In this document: positions 1 through 8,189 of the stretch, piece after piece
How positions within the stretch are numbered: position 1 is the stretch's first letter
Layout of the letters: the number at the start of each line of letters is the position of its first letter
Assembly (NCBI GenBank): GCA_017392525.1
Contig: JAFOVD010000013.1
Span: 1-43,745, forward strand
Direction of reading: 5' to 3'
DNA length: 43,745 nucleotides
Source: Lachnospiraceae bacterium
Lineage (GTDB): Bacteria > Bacillota > Clostridia > Lachnospirales > Lachnospiraceae
Program-made: the position numbers and the translations under genes
The notes under the pieces: model-generated
Told to the model about the DNA's origin: nothing
Database searches by the model: none
Seen by the model: only the letters and a program-made list of their open reading frames with translations

Positions 1-68
1 ACTGCATTTCCAGCCTCTACCGATGTCATGCTACCTTTAAATGAATCAATTGCTGTCACGACTTTCAT
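1..68 (-). CDS. Glycerate kinase, N-terminal fragment cut by window edge
   Basis: Only the first 22 codons lie in the window. They read MKVVTAIDSFKGSMTSVEAG, which matches the characteristic start of the glycerate kinase family (GarK/GlxK type), an enzyme that phosphorylates D-glycerate with ATP to 2- or 3-phosphoglycerate in the cytoplasm. The ATG is preceded on the minus strand by AAGGGGG, a good ribosome binding site. It lies downstream of yqeY on the same strand, but a terminator hairpin stands between them, so it is probably a separate transcription unit. The family call rests on a short stretch only. Confidence 0.75.
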   Translation of the reverse strand, partial: MKVVTAIDSFKGSMTSVEAGNA

Positions 69-94
69 TGTATATTCCCCCTTAAAAACAGCGA

Positions 95-120
95 CCCCTT
101 CTGCGAATTTGCAGAAGGGG
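95..120 (-). terminator. Intrinsic terminator after yqeY
   Basis: A perfect 10-bp stem (CCCCTTCTGC / GCAGAAGGGG) encloses a 6-nt loop and is followed on the minus strand by a GTTTTT tract. It sits 37 bp after the yqeY stop and 27 bp before the glycerate kinase start. The plus strand also has a weaker T-rich tail. Confidence 0.8.
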
Positions 121-156
121 TTAATTTTCAAGCCATTTATTTTTATTATCCGTTAA

Positions 157-594
157 TTATCCCAACAGCTTAGCAACTACCTGCTGAATAACACGTCCAT
201 CAGCCTTACCCTTAAATGCAGGCATTACGGTCTTCATGATCTGTCCCTTATTACCAGACGCAATTACCTCCGCATAATTTGCTTTAAGCTCAGCTTCAAT
301 TTCCTCTTCGCTCATCATCTTTGGCGCAAATTCTTCAATTACAGATACGCGGAATGCATATTCCTGCTTTAAATCTTCACGCTCAGCAGGACAACTCTCC
401 AACTGCTCCTTGGCTGTACGAAGCTCTTTAGTAACAGCTCTGTCAACCTGCTCATCTGTCACATCTTCTCTTGTTCCTTCGTCAATTGCGATTTTCTTGG
501 CTGCCGAAACAAGGGAAGAAATCACTTCTTTACGGTCCTTATCATGTGCCTTCATAGCTGCAATCATTTCTTTTCTTAAATTTTCAAATTTCAT
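157..594 (-). CDS. yqeY: YqeY/GatB-like domain protein
   Basis: This 145-aa protein is full length for the YqeY family, small cytoplasmic proteins that resemble the C-terminal tRNA-binding domain of the GatB subunit of Glu/Asp-tRNA amidotransferase. Family hallmarks are the N-terminal helix MKFENLRKEMIAAMKAHD, the central Glu-rich MSEEEIEAELK segment and the closing NKGQIMKTVMPAFKGKADGR stretch followed by VIQQVVAKLLG. In many Firmicutes yqeY follows rpsU; no rpsU is present here. The function of stand-alone YqeY is not established; a link to tRNA is the family inference. The start follows an AAGGGATGG ribosome binding site. It is transcribed leftward, away from the replication region. Confidence 0.92.
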   Translation of the reverse strand: MKFENLRKEMIAAMKAHDKDRKEVISSLVSAAKKIAIDEGTREDVTDEQVDRAVTKELRTAKEQLESCPAEREDLKQEYAFRVSVIEEFAPKMMSEEEIEAELKANYAEVIASGNKGQIMKTVMPAFKGKADGRVIQQVVAKLLG

Positions 595-792
595 TTTGAT
601 TTTCCATCCCTTCTTTAGCCTATTTATTCAAGTATACCAAACTTTGTTTTTCTGCGACACCATCAATCCTGATTTCTACCTATTTGGCTGTCCCTCTGTA
701 GAAAATCTATTTCTACCACGTCAACGCGATAAATTTTTATAGACCGTATCCCTAAAAACCGATATGATATATCCGAAAGAAGGATTCAGATT

Positions 793-1803
793 ATGATTGA
801 AAATTTACTGTTTAGTTTAAATGCTACCATGCCGGTTTTCTTAATGATGTTACTTGGCTTTCTCCTGCATCAAATCGGCTGGATTGATGATGCCTTTGCA
901 TCCAAAATGAATAAATTCGTATTTCGTCTGCCTCTGCCTGCACTGGTATTTTCCCAGCTGGCCACCACAGACTTTGTAAGCACATGGGACACAAAATTCG
1001 TATTATTCTGCTTTTTTGTGACCCTTTTTAGCATCTTTATCGTCACAATACTTTCTTACCTCATTATTCGGCCCACCAATAAAAACCCCCAAGGCAGCAT
1101 TTCCTATAATGGCACAGGCGGAAATGCCTCCGCTCATCGTGGCGAATTTATTCAGGCCGCCTACCGCAGTAGCGCTGCCCTTCTTGGCATCGCCTATATC
1201 CAGAATATCTACGGCGACGCCACCATGTCAGCTTTGATGATTCTTGGCGCTGTTCCTCTCTATAACATAATGGCTGTTGTTGTTCTTACAATGACAGAAA
1301 ATAATTATATTCCCGGAAATGATACGCATTCCGCTATAAAAAAGACAATTTATGGGATTTTTACAAACCCTATTATTATCGGCATCTTCCTGGGTTTCCT
1401 GTGGTCTCTTCTTAAGATTCCCATGCCACCTATCGCCGATAAATTCATATCAAATCTCGGTGGCATCGCAGCGCCTCTAGGTCTCATTGCCATGGGGGCA
1501 TCTGTTAAAGTACAAAAAATCAAGGGACAGCTCGCGCCATCCCTTGTTGCTTCTTTTATGAAATTATTTGGCCTCTGTGCTCTCTTTTTACCCCTTGCTG
1601 TTCATATGGGATTTCGAGATCAAAAGCTCGTTGCCATCCTCATTATGCTTGGATCTGCAACCACGGTCAGTTCCTTTGTAATGGCAAAATCCATGGGACA
1701 CGACGGTACACTGACAAGCAATACCGTCATCATCACCACCCTTCTCAGTGCATTCTCCCTAACCTTCTGGCTATTTGTCGCCCGCACCGGAGGGTGGATC
1801 TGA
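793..1803 (+). CDS. AEC-family (auxin efflux carrier-like) permease
   Basis: This 336-aa hydrophobic protein has about ten predicted membrane spans and the normal length for the AEC family (PF03547). The start MIENLLFSLNATMPVFLMML, the first-helix region LGFLLHQIGWID, the cytoplasmic segment GEFIQAAYRSSAALLGIAYI and the closing LGSATTVSSFVMAKSMG are typical. Bacterial members are secondary carriers for organic acids such as malate or malonate; the substrate here cannot be read from the sequence. A good AGAAGGA ribosome binding site precedes the ATG. It is the only rightward gene left of the origin, stands alone, and converges on the oxidoreductase gene, with the giant inverted repeat between them. 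Confidence 0.9.
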   Translation: MIENLLFSLNATMPVFLMMLLGFLLHQIGWIDDAFASKMNKFVFRLPLPALVFSQLATTDFVSTWDTKFVLFCFFVTLFSIFIVTILSYLIIRPTNKNPQGSISYNGTGGNASAHRGEFIQAAYRSSAALLGIAYIQNIYGDATMSALMILGAVPLYNIMAVVVLTMTENNYIPGNDTHSAIKKTIYGIFTNPIIIGIFLGFLWSLLKIPMPPIADKFISNLGGIAAPLGLIAMGASVKVQKIKGQLAPSLVASFMKLFGLCALFLPLAVHMGFRDQKLVAILIMLGSATTVSSFVMAKSMGHDGTLTSNTVIITTLLSAFSLTFWLFVARTGGWI

Positions 1804-1825
1804 CCCATAAATGCGGTTCCTCTTT

Positions 1826-2393
1826 TTTAGATGAAGTCCATTGCACTGCTGCTTCCGCCCACCGCCCCCGGCACTTTGCAGGAATATTGTATTTTCCGTA
1901 TATGCAAAGTCTCGCATCTTCTATTAGCATGTGTTTTTTTTAAGTCTGTACAGTTTCTACGGTGGTGTTTTCAAATAGGGCAGACACACAAAAAGAATGG
2001 GAACTTCCTAATGCTACAACCACTGCGTATGAATTAAAGTGAGCTTAGAAAAATAAGAATCAGGATTGCAACATATCGTCATGCGCCGCCATGGACGGCG
2101 GCGCAAGTGACACCTGATACACGACGTCGAATGTGTCACGGTGACGATATGTGCAAATCCTGATTCTTTTATTTTTCTTAGCAAACGATACTTGAATACG
2201 CAGTGGTTGCAACATTAGGAAGTTCTTATATATGTCTTATGTCTGCCCTTTGAAAACGCCACCGTAGGAACTGTTCATCCTGCAAAAAACACATGCTAGA
2301 TGCTCGCTTTTTGCATGGTAGGAAATAACAATATTCGCAAACATGTGCCGGGGGCGGTGGGCGAAAGCAGCAGTGCAATGAACTTCATCTAAA
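1826..2393. repeat. Giant imperfect inverted repeat (about 250-bp arms) with two-hairpin tip
   Basis: The whole gap between the two convergent genes folds back on itself. The outermost 49 bp of the two arms (from 1826 rightward and from 2393 leftward) differ at only about two places. Many further blocks pair in the same order: AGCATGTGTTTTTT, CCTACGGTGG-like, GTTTTCAAA, GGGCAGAC, ACTTCCTAATG, CAACCACTGCGTAT, AAGAAAAATAA, GAATCAGGATT and ACATATCGTCA. At the apex two extra hairpins protrude: 2083-2104 (GCGCCGCC/GGCGGCGC, 6-nt loop) and 2107-2139 (GTGACAC/GTGTCAC) with a CGACGTCG palindrome at 2122-2129. No credible ORF crosses it. The class is not recognised. It may be a structured RNA, a palindromic mobile element or a fold-back pair of repeats. 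No target duplication was established. Confidence 0.9.
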
Positions 2394-2408
2394 TAATATT
2401 GGAACCAT

Positions 2409-5216
2409 TTAGTGAGTCAATTTGTGGATTGCAATGCTTGCACCACGTTTGATAGCATATGGTCCAATCTTTTTGAATTTATCTTCTGCAATTGTCATCG
2501 TACTTGCTTCTGGCACATCACGTGTAAGCTTAATAGCGTCAAAATTGCACTTTGTTGTACAGAGTCCGCAACCGATACAACGGTTCTCATCAACCACAGA
2601 AGCTCCGCAGCCCAGACAACGATTTGCCTCCTTTCGAACCTGCTCTTCTGTAAGTGTCAGTCTTAGGTCGTCAAATGTTTCTGCTGCAACTCCGGCTTTC
2701 TTTCCCGGAATCTGACGTGGCGCATTATCAAAACCTTCTATACGAATATCATCCTTGTCCAATTCAATAAATTCACGGCGATCTCTTGCCAAATCCAGAC
2801 GATTGCCCGGATGAACAAAACGATTGATGGAAACAGCACCTTCACGACCTCCTGCAATCGCATCAATTGCAAATCGCGCTCCGGTAAAAACATCTCCACC
2901 AACGAAAATATCCGGTTCTGCTGTCTGAAGCGTCAGTGGATCAGCCTTTGCAGTCATATTTCTATTCAATTCTACTTTTGTACCATCCAGCAATTTTCCC
3001 CACTGAACCGACTGTCCAATAGATAGCAGTAAATTCTCACATGGAATCTCTATGGTCTCTGCTTCGTCATACTGCGGATTAAATCTTCCTTCAGAATCCT
3101 TAACTGCCGTACATTTCTTAAATATGACTGCTGTTACATGCCCATTTTCGGCCTTCACCTCTTTCGGGCCCCAGCCATTCATAACTACGATGCCTTCTTC
3201 CTTTGCTTCAAGCACTTCGTCATCCGCTGCCGGCATTTCCTGCTCACCTTCCAGGCAAAGCATCGTAACCTTGGTTGAACCTGCTCTAATAGCTGTTCTG
3301 GCAACATCTATCGCAACATTTCCACCACCAATTACTACAGTTTCCCCCTTCAGTTTGATACTGTGATCCTGATTTATATTTCTAAGGAAATCAACACCTG
3401 TCTGAACGCCCTCAGCGTCCTCTCCAGGCACTCCTGCCATTCGGCCTCCTTGCATACCAATAGCGATATAGAATGCCTTATAGCACTGTTTACGGAGCTC
3501 CTGAATCGTAACATCTCGTCCAACCTCTACTCCGGTCTTTATTTCCACGCCCATTTGTCTAATAACATCAATTTCTGCATCAATAATGTCCTTTTCCAAA
3601 CGATATGACGGAATTCCATTCATCAACATTCCACCCGGGCGCTGTTCCTTCTCAAATACAGTAACAGGATATCCATCCTGACGCAGGAAATACGCCGCCG
3701 CCAACCCGGACGGTCCTCCACCAATAACGGCAATTTTGTAATCATCCGACCACATACCACCATCATGCTTCTCACAAAGCGGCACATATCTCTTATCCTT
3801 GGTAAGTTCCACTGCAGCTATAAATTTCTTGATTTCATCAATAGCAAGCGGCTCATCAACAGTTCCTCTGGTACATGCATCTTCACAGCGTCTGTTACAT
3901 ACAGCGCCGCAAATCATTGGAAATGGATTATCTTGCTTTATCAATTTCAAAGCATCTTCATACCGTCCTTCTGCAGCCATCTTAATGTAACCCTGTACGG
4001 ACAAATGCACCGGACATGCCGTCTTACATGGTGCTGTACCTGTTTCATAACAATTTGTTTTAGCATCATCACGATAATTATAATTCCACTTTTCAGGACC
4101 CCATTTCTTTACATTTGGAAGTTCTGTCTTTGGATACTTCACATAAGTACCATTCTTTTTACAGAGTTTCTGTCCAAGTTTTGCTGCACCTACCGGACAC
4201 ACCTCAACACATTTTCCACATGCCACACATTTTTCTCTGTCTACATGCGCACGATAAGCCGATGCTGACATATTCGGAGTATTATAAAGCTGAGAAGTGC
4301 GAAGTGCGTTACAAACTCCGGCTGCACAGTTACAGATTGCTACAATTTTATCCTCTCCATCAATATTAGTAATCTGATGCACATAGCCATGGCGCTCTGC
4401 TCTTTCAATTATCTCAAGGGCCTCTTCTTTGGAAATGCGACGTCCCAGGCCTCTTTCTGCCATATAATCCGCCATATCTCCTACACCAATACAGTATTCT
4501 CCTTCAATTTGACCGGAGCCCTCTCCTCGCATAGCCTGTTGTTTACGGCAGGAGCAGATTCCCACGCCAAATCTGTCGTATTTATTCAACCAATGTGAAA
4601 TATGTTCTACAGACACAGATTTATTCTGCATCTCTATCGCCGCCTCAACCGGAATAACATGCATTCCGATTCCTGCACCTCCCGGTGGTACCAACTGTGT
4701 AATTCCCCCTAACGGCAACTGTGTCATTAGATTAAAGAACGTAGCCAGTTCCGGATGCTCCTCTGTCACCTTATCCTGCATCATCATAAATTCAGCAGAA
4801 CCCGGCACAAAGATTGGCATATTGTAAAGCTTCTGTCCACGGTTGTGCGGATTACTTGTGGTCTCAACTACACCAATCCACACCAGACGCTTCAACATCT
4901 TCTTTGTATCCTCTAATGACATATGATTTTTCTTTGCTAATTCTTCCAACGTATATTCTACGCGGCATTTTTTGAAGTTTAAGAGAAACTTGATTTCCTC
5001 TTTGCTAAAGATATGATCCAATGCCCAGTATTCCGGATCATGATTATTAATCTGATGTTTTATTTTCTTAACATATCGATCTGTAATGATTGTCGCAAGC
5101 TTCAATACGAGTTCTTCTTTCTCCGGATCCTGTGCCACATAGTCCGGATCTTGCCAATAATCATTTTCATTGATCATTGGATCCCCCAATTTCCACTCTT
5201 TTAAACTTTTTCCCAT
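2409..5216 (-). CDS. FAD/NAD(P)-dependent oxidoreductase with multiple 4Fe-4S domains (GltD-like)
   Basis: This 935-aa multidomain redox protein has four visible parts. Residues 1-310 hold a winged-helix-like segment followed by a cysteine region with CSCRKQQA and CNCAAGVC. A ferredoxin domain follows (CVACGKCVEVCP). Next comes a glutamate-synthase-small-subunit (GltD) module with its iron-sulfur entry domain (CKTACPVHLSVQGYI, then ICGAVCNRRCEDAC), the FAD fold GGGPSGLAAAYFL and the NAD(P)H fold GGGNVAIDVARTAI. The C-terminus has another cluster motif, CIGCGLCTTKC. GltD-type modules pass electrons between NAD(P)H, FAD and Fe-S clusters; no GltB partner is nearby, so it probably moves electrons to or from another acceptor. 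This large architecture is common in anaerobic Clostridia, but its substrate is not established. The start follows GGGGGA six bases upstream. Confidence 0.88.
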   Translation of the reverse strand: MGKSLKEWKLGDPMINENDYWQDPDYVAQDPEKEELVLKLATIITDRYVKKIKHQINNHDPEYWALDHIFSKEEIKFLLNFKKCRVEYTLEELAKKNHMSLEDTKKMLKRLVWIGVVETTSNPHNRGQKLYNMPIFVPGSAEFMMMQDKVTEEHPELATFFNLMTQLPLGGITQLVPPGGAGIGMHVIPVEAAIEMQNKSVSVEHISHWLNKYDRFGVGICSCRKQQAMRGEGSGQIEGEYCIGVGDMADYMAERGLGRRISKEEALEIIERAERHGYVHQITNIDGEDKIVAICNCAAGVCNALRTSQLYNTPNMSASAYRAHVDREKCVACGKCVEVCPVGAAKLGQKLCKKNGTYVKYPKTELPNVKKWGPEKWNYNYRDDAKTNCYETGTAPCKTACPVHLSVQGYIKMAAEGRYEDALKLIKQDNPFPMICGAVCNRRCEDACTRGTVDEPLAIDEIKKFIAAVELTKDKRYVPLCEKHDGGMWSDDYKIAVIGGGPSGLAAAYFLRQDGYPVTVFEKEQRPGGMLMNGIPSYRLEKDIIDAEIDVIRQMGVEIKTGVEVGRDVTIQELRKQCYKAFYIAIGMQGGRMAGVPGEDAEGVQTGVDFLRNINQDHSIKLKGETVVIGGGNVAIDVARTAIRAGSTKVTMLCLEGEQEMPAADDEVLEAKEEGIVVMNGWGPKEVKAENGHVTAVIFKKCTAVKDSEGRFNPQYDEAETIEIPCENLLLSIGQSVQWGKLLDGTKVELNRNMTAKADPLTLQTAEPDIFVGGDVFTGARFAIDAIAGGREGAVSINRFVHPGNRLDLARDRREFIELDKDDIRIEGFDNAPRQIPGKKAGVAAETFDDLRLTLTEEQVRKEANRCLGCGASVVDENRCIGCGLCTTKCNFDAIKLTRDVPEASTMTIAEDKFKKIGPYAIKRGASIAIHKLTH

Positions 5217-5286
5217 TCTGTATCCCCCATTTCATACTTTAATACTCTATTATTTTAACCGATTTTCTTTACACATGTACAAAAAA

Positions 5287-6447
5287 TCACCTTATTATTT
5301 CTCGCATTGATTTTCCGGTCTTTTTCGCTATTTTTCTAACATCTTCGTACTCCGGATAACGAAACTCCTTCCCCCCCGGCGTTTTGACCACCTTGTATCT
5401 AATTTCGCCAAGTTCCGTTTCCTCAACCTCTATTTTTCTCTCCAGCACCTTGCGCTCTACGGGGAAATATCTGATTCCGATTGTTGTAGTCTCGCAGAAA
5501 ATTATTTCCTGAAGATCCTCTATTTGTCTTTCTTCACATATAACAGTTAACTTATATGCCGGGCGATTTTTCTTCATATAGATTGGTTCATAGAAGGCAT
5601 CCTTTGCTCCCGCCTCCAATAGACACTCCAGTGTATATCCCAGCTCTTCTCCCGTAGAATCGTCAATATTTGTCTCCATTACATAGAGTTTTTCCTCGTA
5701 AACTCCCTCATAAACTCTAAGCACATTTGGATAACCGATTTCTCTCGAACCTAACCCATATCCGACTTTATTAATCTGCATCTTTGGCATATTCCCATAA
5801 TGTTCCGTTAATGTCGCTATAATTGCTGCTCCCGTAGGAGTAACAAGTTCCGTATCCACATCAATCTGCTGAAAAATCACCTGATTCATAGCAAAAATCT
5901 CTGTAGTTGCCGGCACCGGTACCGAAAGCTTTCCGTGGGCACATTCAATATATCCTCTTCCCTCATTCAAAATACTTGCATATATCTCATCCGGTTTAAT
6001 TTGATTTATCAATATTGATGTACCCACAATATCAATTATAGAATCTACAGCCCCAACTTCATGGAAATGCACCTGCTCCAGCGTTTTACCGTGTACCTTG
6101 GCTTCTGCCTTTGCCACTTTCAGAAATATTTCCTTTGATAAAGTCTTTACTTCCGTCTCTAAACCACTTTTATCAATTAACTCATAAATGTCCCCAAGAT
6201 GTCTGTGCTCATGCTTATTTTCTGCTCCGGAGCTCTTCTTTCCATCATTCCTGGTAAGTTTAACGTCTACATATGTGCCTGAAATACCATGGTTTTCTTT
6301 CTTTTCTATTATTATTTCATATTCATCCAGTTTTAACTTCTTTAATTCCGTTAAAAACCCCTGCTCATCGCCTGTAACTTCCAGTAATGCGCCTAATGTC
6401 ATATTTCCACTTATTCCACTTGAACAATCAAAATACAATACCCTCAT
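5287..6447 (-). CDS. larC: LarC, nickel insertion protein for nickel-pincer cofactor
   Basis: The 386-aa protein starts MRVLYFDCSSGISGNMTLGA, the diagnostic opening of LarC (DUF111). It contains the histidine-rich HEHRH segment near residue 80, the VHFHEVGAVDSIIDIVG motif, and ELVTPTGAAIIATL. LarC is the CTP-dependent nickel chelatase that finishes the NPN (nickel-pincer nucleotide) cofactor used by lactate racemase LarA and relatives. In Lactobacillus plantarum larC is read through a programmed frameshift from two ORFs; here it is one uninterrupted frame. LarA, LarB and LarE are not in the window, so the rest of the pathway must lie elsewhere. GGAGGAAG precedes the ATG. It ends 70 bp upstream of the oxidoreductase start on the same strand, so the two may be co-transcribed. 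Confidence 0.93.
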   Translation of the reverse strand: MRVLYFDCSSGISGNMTLGALLEVTGDEQGFLTELKKLKLDEYEIIIEKKENHGISGTYVDVKLTRNDGKKSSGAENKHEHRHLGDIYELIDKSGLETEVKTLSKEIFLKVAKAEAKVHGKTLEQVHFHEVGAVDSIIDIVGTSILINQIKPDEIYASILNEGRGYIECAHGKLSVPVPATTEIFAMNQVIFQQIDVDTELVTPTGAAIIATLTEHYGNMPKMQINKVGYGLGSREIGYPNVLRVYEGVYEEKLYVMETNIDDSTGEELGYTLECLLEAGAKDAFYEPIYMKKNRPAYKLTVICEERQIEDLQEIIFCETTTIGIRYFPVERKVLERKIEVEETELGEIRYKVVKTPGGKEFRYPEYEDVRKIAKKTGKSMREIIR

Positions 6448-6494
6448 TTAGCTTCCTCCGTTTTTAATAACCCTTTTGTTCAGTATACACCAAT

Positions 6495-6535
6495 AAAACC
6501 CTACATTCGCTATTCTTGTGCGAATGTAGGGTTTT
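6495..6535 (-). terminator. Strong intrinsic terminator closing the partition gene cluster
   Basis: A perfect 15-bp stem (AAAACCCTACATTCG / CGAATGTAGGGTTTT) with an 11-nt loop stands between the 78-aa gene and larC. The terminal A/T pairs supply a T-tract in either direction. It separates the par cluster from the larC unit. Confidence 0.85.
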
Positions 6536-6588
6536 ATATGTTTATTGATTCGTGAACCAACTAATATTGTATTTCTTTTATTGCTTTT

Positions 6589-6825
6589 TTATCCTTGTTT
6601 CATTGATTTAAGAATCTGAATTGTTTCTAAATCATCTGCTGTAATACGAATATTAGATTCGTATTCTTTTCCCTCCGGATCCGTTACTTTTACAGCAATA
6701 ACGGAATCTTCTTTAATTGCATTTTGTCCAACAAACTGCAAAAAAGCAATTGCCTTTGGGTGCTGCTCCTGGAACTTTTTCATTCTAGTTGCAACTTTCA
6801 TCATTTCCATTGGATTTATTCCCAT
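6589..6825 (-). CDS. Small conserved protein of unknown function (78 aa)
   Basis: The start MGINPMEMMKVATRMKKFQE and the C-terminal ITADDLETIQILKSMKQG resemble a family of roughly 80-aa cytoplasmic proteins I recall from Clostridia, with no known function. There is no signal peptide or membrane segment. A short helical N-terminus is followed by a likely beta-strand region (SVIAVKVTDPEGKEYESNIR). The ribosome binding site is a weak TAGGAAA, and directly upstream lies a perfect GTTGACT/AGTCAAC hairpin (6835-6852) that could gate translation. It follows the partition genes on the same strand after 69 bp and precedes a strong terminator, so it is probably the last gene of that unit. A role in replicon maintenance is only suggested by position. 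Confidence 0.7.
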   Translation of the reverse strand: MGINPMEMMKVATRMKKFQEQHPKAIAFLQFVGQNAIKEDSVIAVKVTDPEGKEYESNIRITADDLETIQILKSMKQG

Positions 6826-6834
6826 ATTTTCCTA

Positions 6835-6852
6835 GTTGACTTTAGAGTCAAC
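6835..6852 (-). promoter_or_regulatory. Perfect hairpin directly upstream of the 78-aa gene's ribosome binding site
   Basis: Two perfect 7-bp arms, GTTGACT and AGTCAAC, enclose a 4-nt loop. The hairpin ends just before the TAGGAAA ribosome binding site of the 78-aa gene. It could be an RNA hairpin affecting translation or an operator. No T-tract follows, so it is not a terminator. Confidence 0.5.
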
Positions 6853-6894
6853 ATACCACCTATCCTTAAATTTGTTGTTTTTTGAACAACATTA

Positions 6895-7410
6895 CTACAT
6901 GTCATTAAAGACACTTTCTAAAATCTGATTTACCACATCATTTTCTGATGTACCAAGTTCATCTGCCAGAGCTTTCAATTTTTCATTGCATGATTCCTTA
7001 ATAAGAAAACTTTTTCTAACGCTCTTATTTTCTTTTCTCTTAGCAACAAGATTAATTGCTGCATTAATTGACTGCTCTTTTTCTTCTACTGGACGAGATT
7101 CTTTTTTTGTTGACTTTCTTGCCGTAGAAGTCTTCTTTGGAGCTGTTGTTTTTGTCGATTTTGCTTCTGGCGCGCTAGAAGGGGTCAAATCGGCGTTTTC
7201 TTCCTTGAGGGTAGAGTTGTTAGGCTCACTCTCTTTTACGGCCTCATTTTTTGTTCCAATTTCATCGTAAGAAACACCTTCTTTAATAAGATCGTCTACG
7301 AGATTTGTGGAAGAGACATTTTCCTGTTCCTTTTCCTTCTCGACCTTATTCTGTTCCTTAATATCCTGAAGCTTTTTATTCTTAGCTCTAAGTTTATCTA
7401 AGTTGCTCAT
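6895..7410 (-). CDS. Ribbon-helix-helix partition protein (ParB/ParG-like, type Ib)
   Basis: This 171-aa protein has a highly charged, low-complexity N-terminus and middle (residues 1-120, rich in K, E, S, T) and a folded C-terminus at about residues 128-168 (KSVRKSFLIKESCNEKLKAL onward). The latter has the pattern of a ribbon-helix-helix DNA-binding domain: a basic beta strand followed by two helices. It lacks the helix-turn-helix CTPase core of chromosomal ParB. Its ATG directly abuts the parA stop (TAAATG), the standard arrangement of a type Ib par operon in which the small RHH protein binds the centromere and stimulates the ParA ATPase. The flexible part is N-terminal, as in ParG-type proteins. 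The centromere is probably the AT-rich repeat array upstream of parA. Confidence 0.8.
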   Translation of the reverse strand: MSNLDKLRAKNKKLQDIKEQNKVEKEKEQENVSSTNLVDDLIKEGVSYDEIGTKNEAVKESEPNNSTLKEENADLTPSSAPEAKSTKTTAPKKTSTARKSTKKESRPVEEKEQSINAAINLVAKRKENKSVRKSFLIKESCNEKLKALADELGTSENDVVNQILESVFNDM

Positions 7411-8169
7411 TTAGTTTACCCCCAATCTTTCAACTAATGCTTTTGCGATATCGCGATAATCAAATGCCGGGTTTGAATAATGATCATATCTCTGGAGAGA
7501 CTGCATAGCTAATTTGCTTTCAGATACTTTAATACCTTTTCTAACCTTCATTACAAAAGGATGCTCTTCCATCTCTTCTGCTTTTTCTTCTAACTGTTCA
7601 TATGCTAATGTATGCATAGCTGTGTTTTCAAATTTAGTTAAAATCAAAGCTGCAACCTGAGCATTCGTCCAATTTATTTTTCTATACTTAGATAAATCGC
7701 CATAGATTGCATCGATTCCATCAATTGATCCAGTATCACATTCTGTTGGGATAATTACAAAATCAGCTGCGATATAACTCATATTTAAAAGTGAGTTTCG
7801 TGATGGAGAATTATCTACAATTGCAAAATCATAATCCTCTTCTATAAATTTTAACAACTCTTTTAATAAGTAAATATCTTCTGGTGCAGAAAATTCCTTA
7901 TCCGCCTTAGATAATTTTTCTGATGCAGAAATAAAATCAAAATCATCTGTTGTCTGAATAGCTTCCTCCATAGTTGCTTCTGCCTTCAAGCAATCATAGA
8001 TAGATGGTTTCATTCTATCTGCATTAACATAGCCTGTAAGATTGGACTGCTGATCAAAATCAATAACAAGAACTTTGTAGCCCATATCCTTCAAGCAAGT
8101 ACCAATTTCCCAGCATGTAGTAGACTTCGCAACTCCACCCTTCTGGTTTGCCACTGCTATAGTTTTCAT
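7411..8169 (-). CDS. parA: ParA-family partition ATPase
   Basis: This 252-aa protein opens with MKTIAVANQKGGVAKSTTCW, containing the deviant Walker A box KGGVAKST (residues 10-17) with the signature first lysine of the ParA/MinD family. Walker A' (VLVIDFDQQSNLTGY) and Walker B (FAIVDNSPSRN) follow. It lacks the N-terminal HTH of type Ia ParA proteins, so it is the short type Ib form. ATP-bound ParA coats nucleoid DNA and relays the partition complex formed by the downstream RHH protein on the centromere. The ribosome binding site AAAGGAG is strong. The promoter region contains the imperfect palindrome at 8217-8237, a likely autoregulation site. Confidence 0.95.
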   Translation of the reverse strand: MKTIAVANQKGGVAKSTTCWEIGTCLKDMGYKVLVIDFDQQSNLTGYVNADRMKPSIYDCLKAEATMEEAIQTTDDFDFISASEKLSKADKEFSAPEDIYLLKELLKFIEEDYDFAIVDNSPSRNSLLNMSYIAADFVIIPTECDTGSIDGIDAIYGDLSKYRKINWTNAQVAALILTKFENTAMHTLAYEQLEEKAEEMEEHPFVMKVRKGIKVSESKLAMQSLQRYDHYSNPAFDYRDIAKALVERLGVN

Positions 8170-8189
8170 TTTTAAGCTCCTTTTATTAT

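Noticed and set aside
1831-2037. Short open frame inside the giant inverted repeat
   Set aside because: No ribosome binding site. It is explained by the repeat structure, and the translation is without recognisable pattern.
1826-2393. Giant inverted repeat as a retron msr/msd, ROOL, OLE or GOLLD RNA
   Set aside because: No reverse transcriptase is nearby, and I could not match known landmarks of these RNAs. A single long fold-back stem is unlike their multi-branched structures.
3765-4268. Open frame of 167 codons on the plus strand
   Set aside because: Antisense to the iron-sulfur oxidoreductase, with a Cys/Ser/Phe-rich translation typical of shadow frames.
5287-6447. Programmed frameshift in larC as in Lactobacillus plantarum
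   Set aside because: The reading frame is continuous from the LarC start motif to the end, so no frameshift is needed here.
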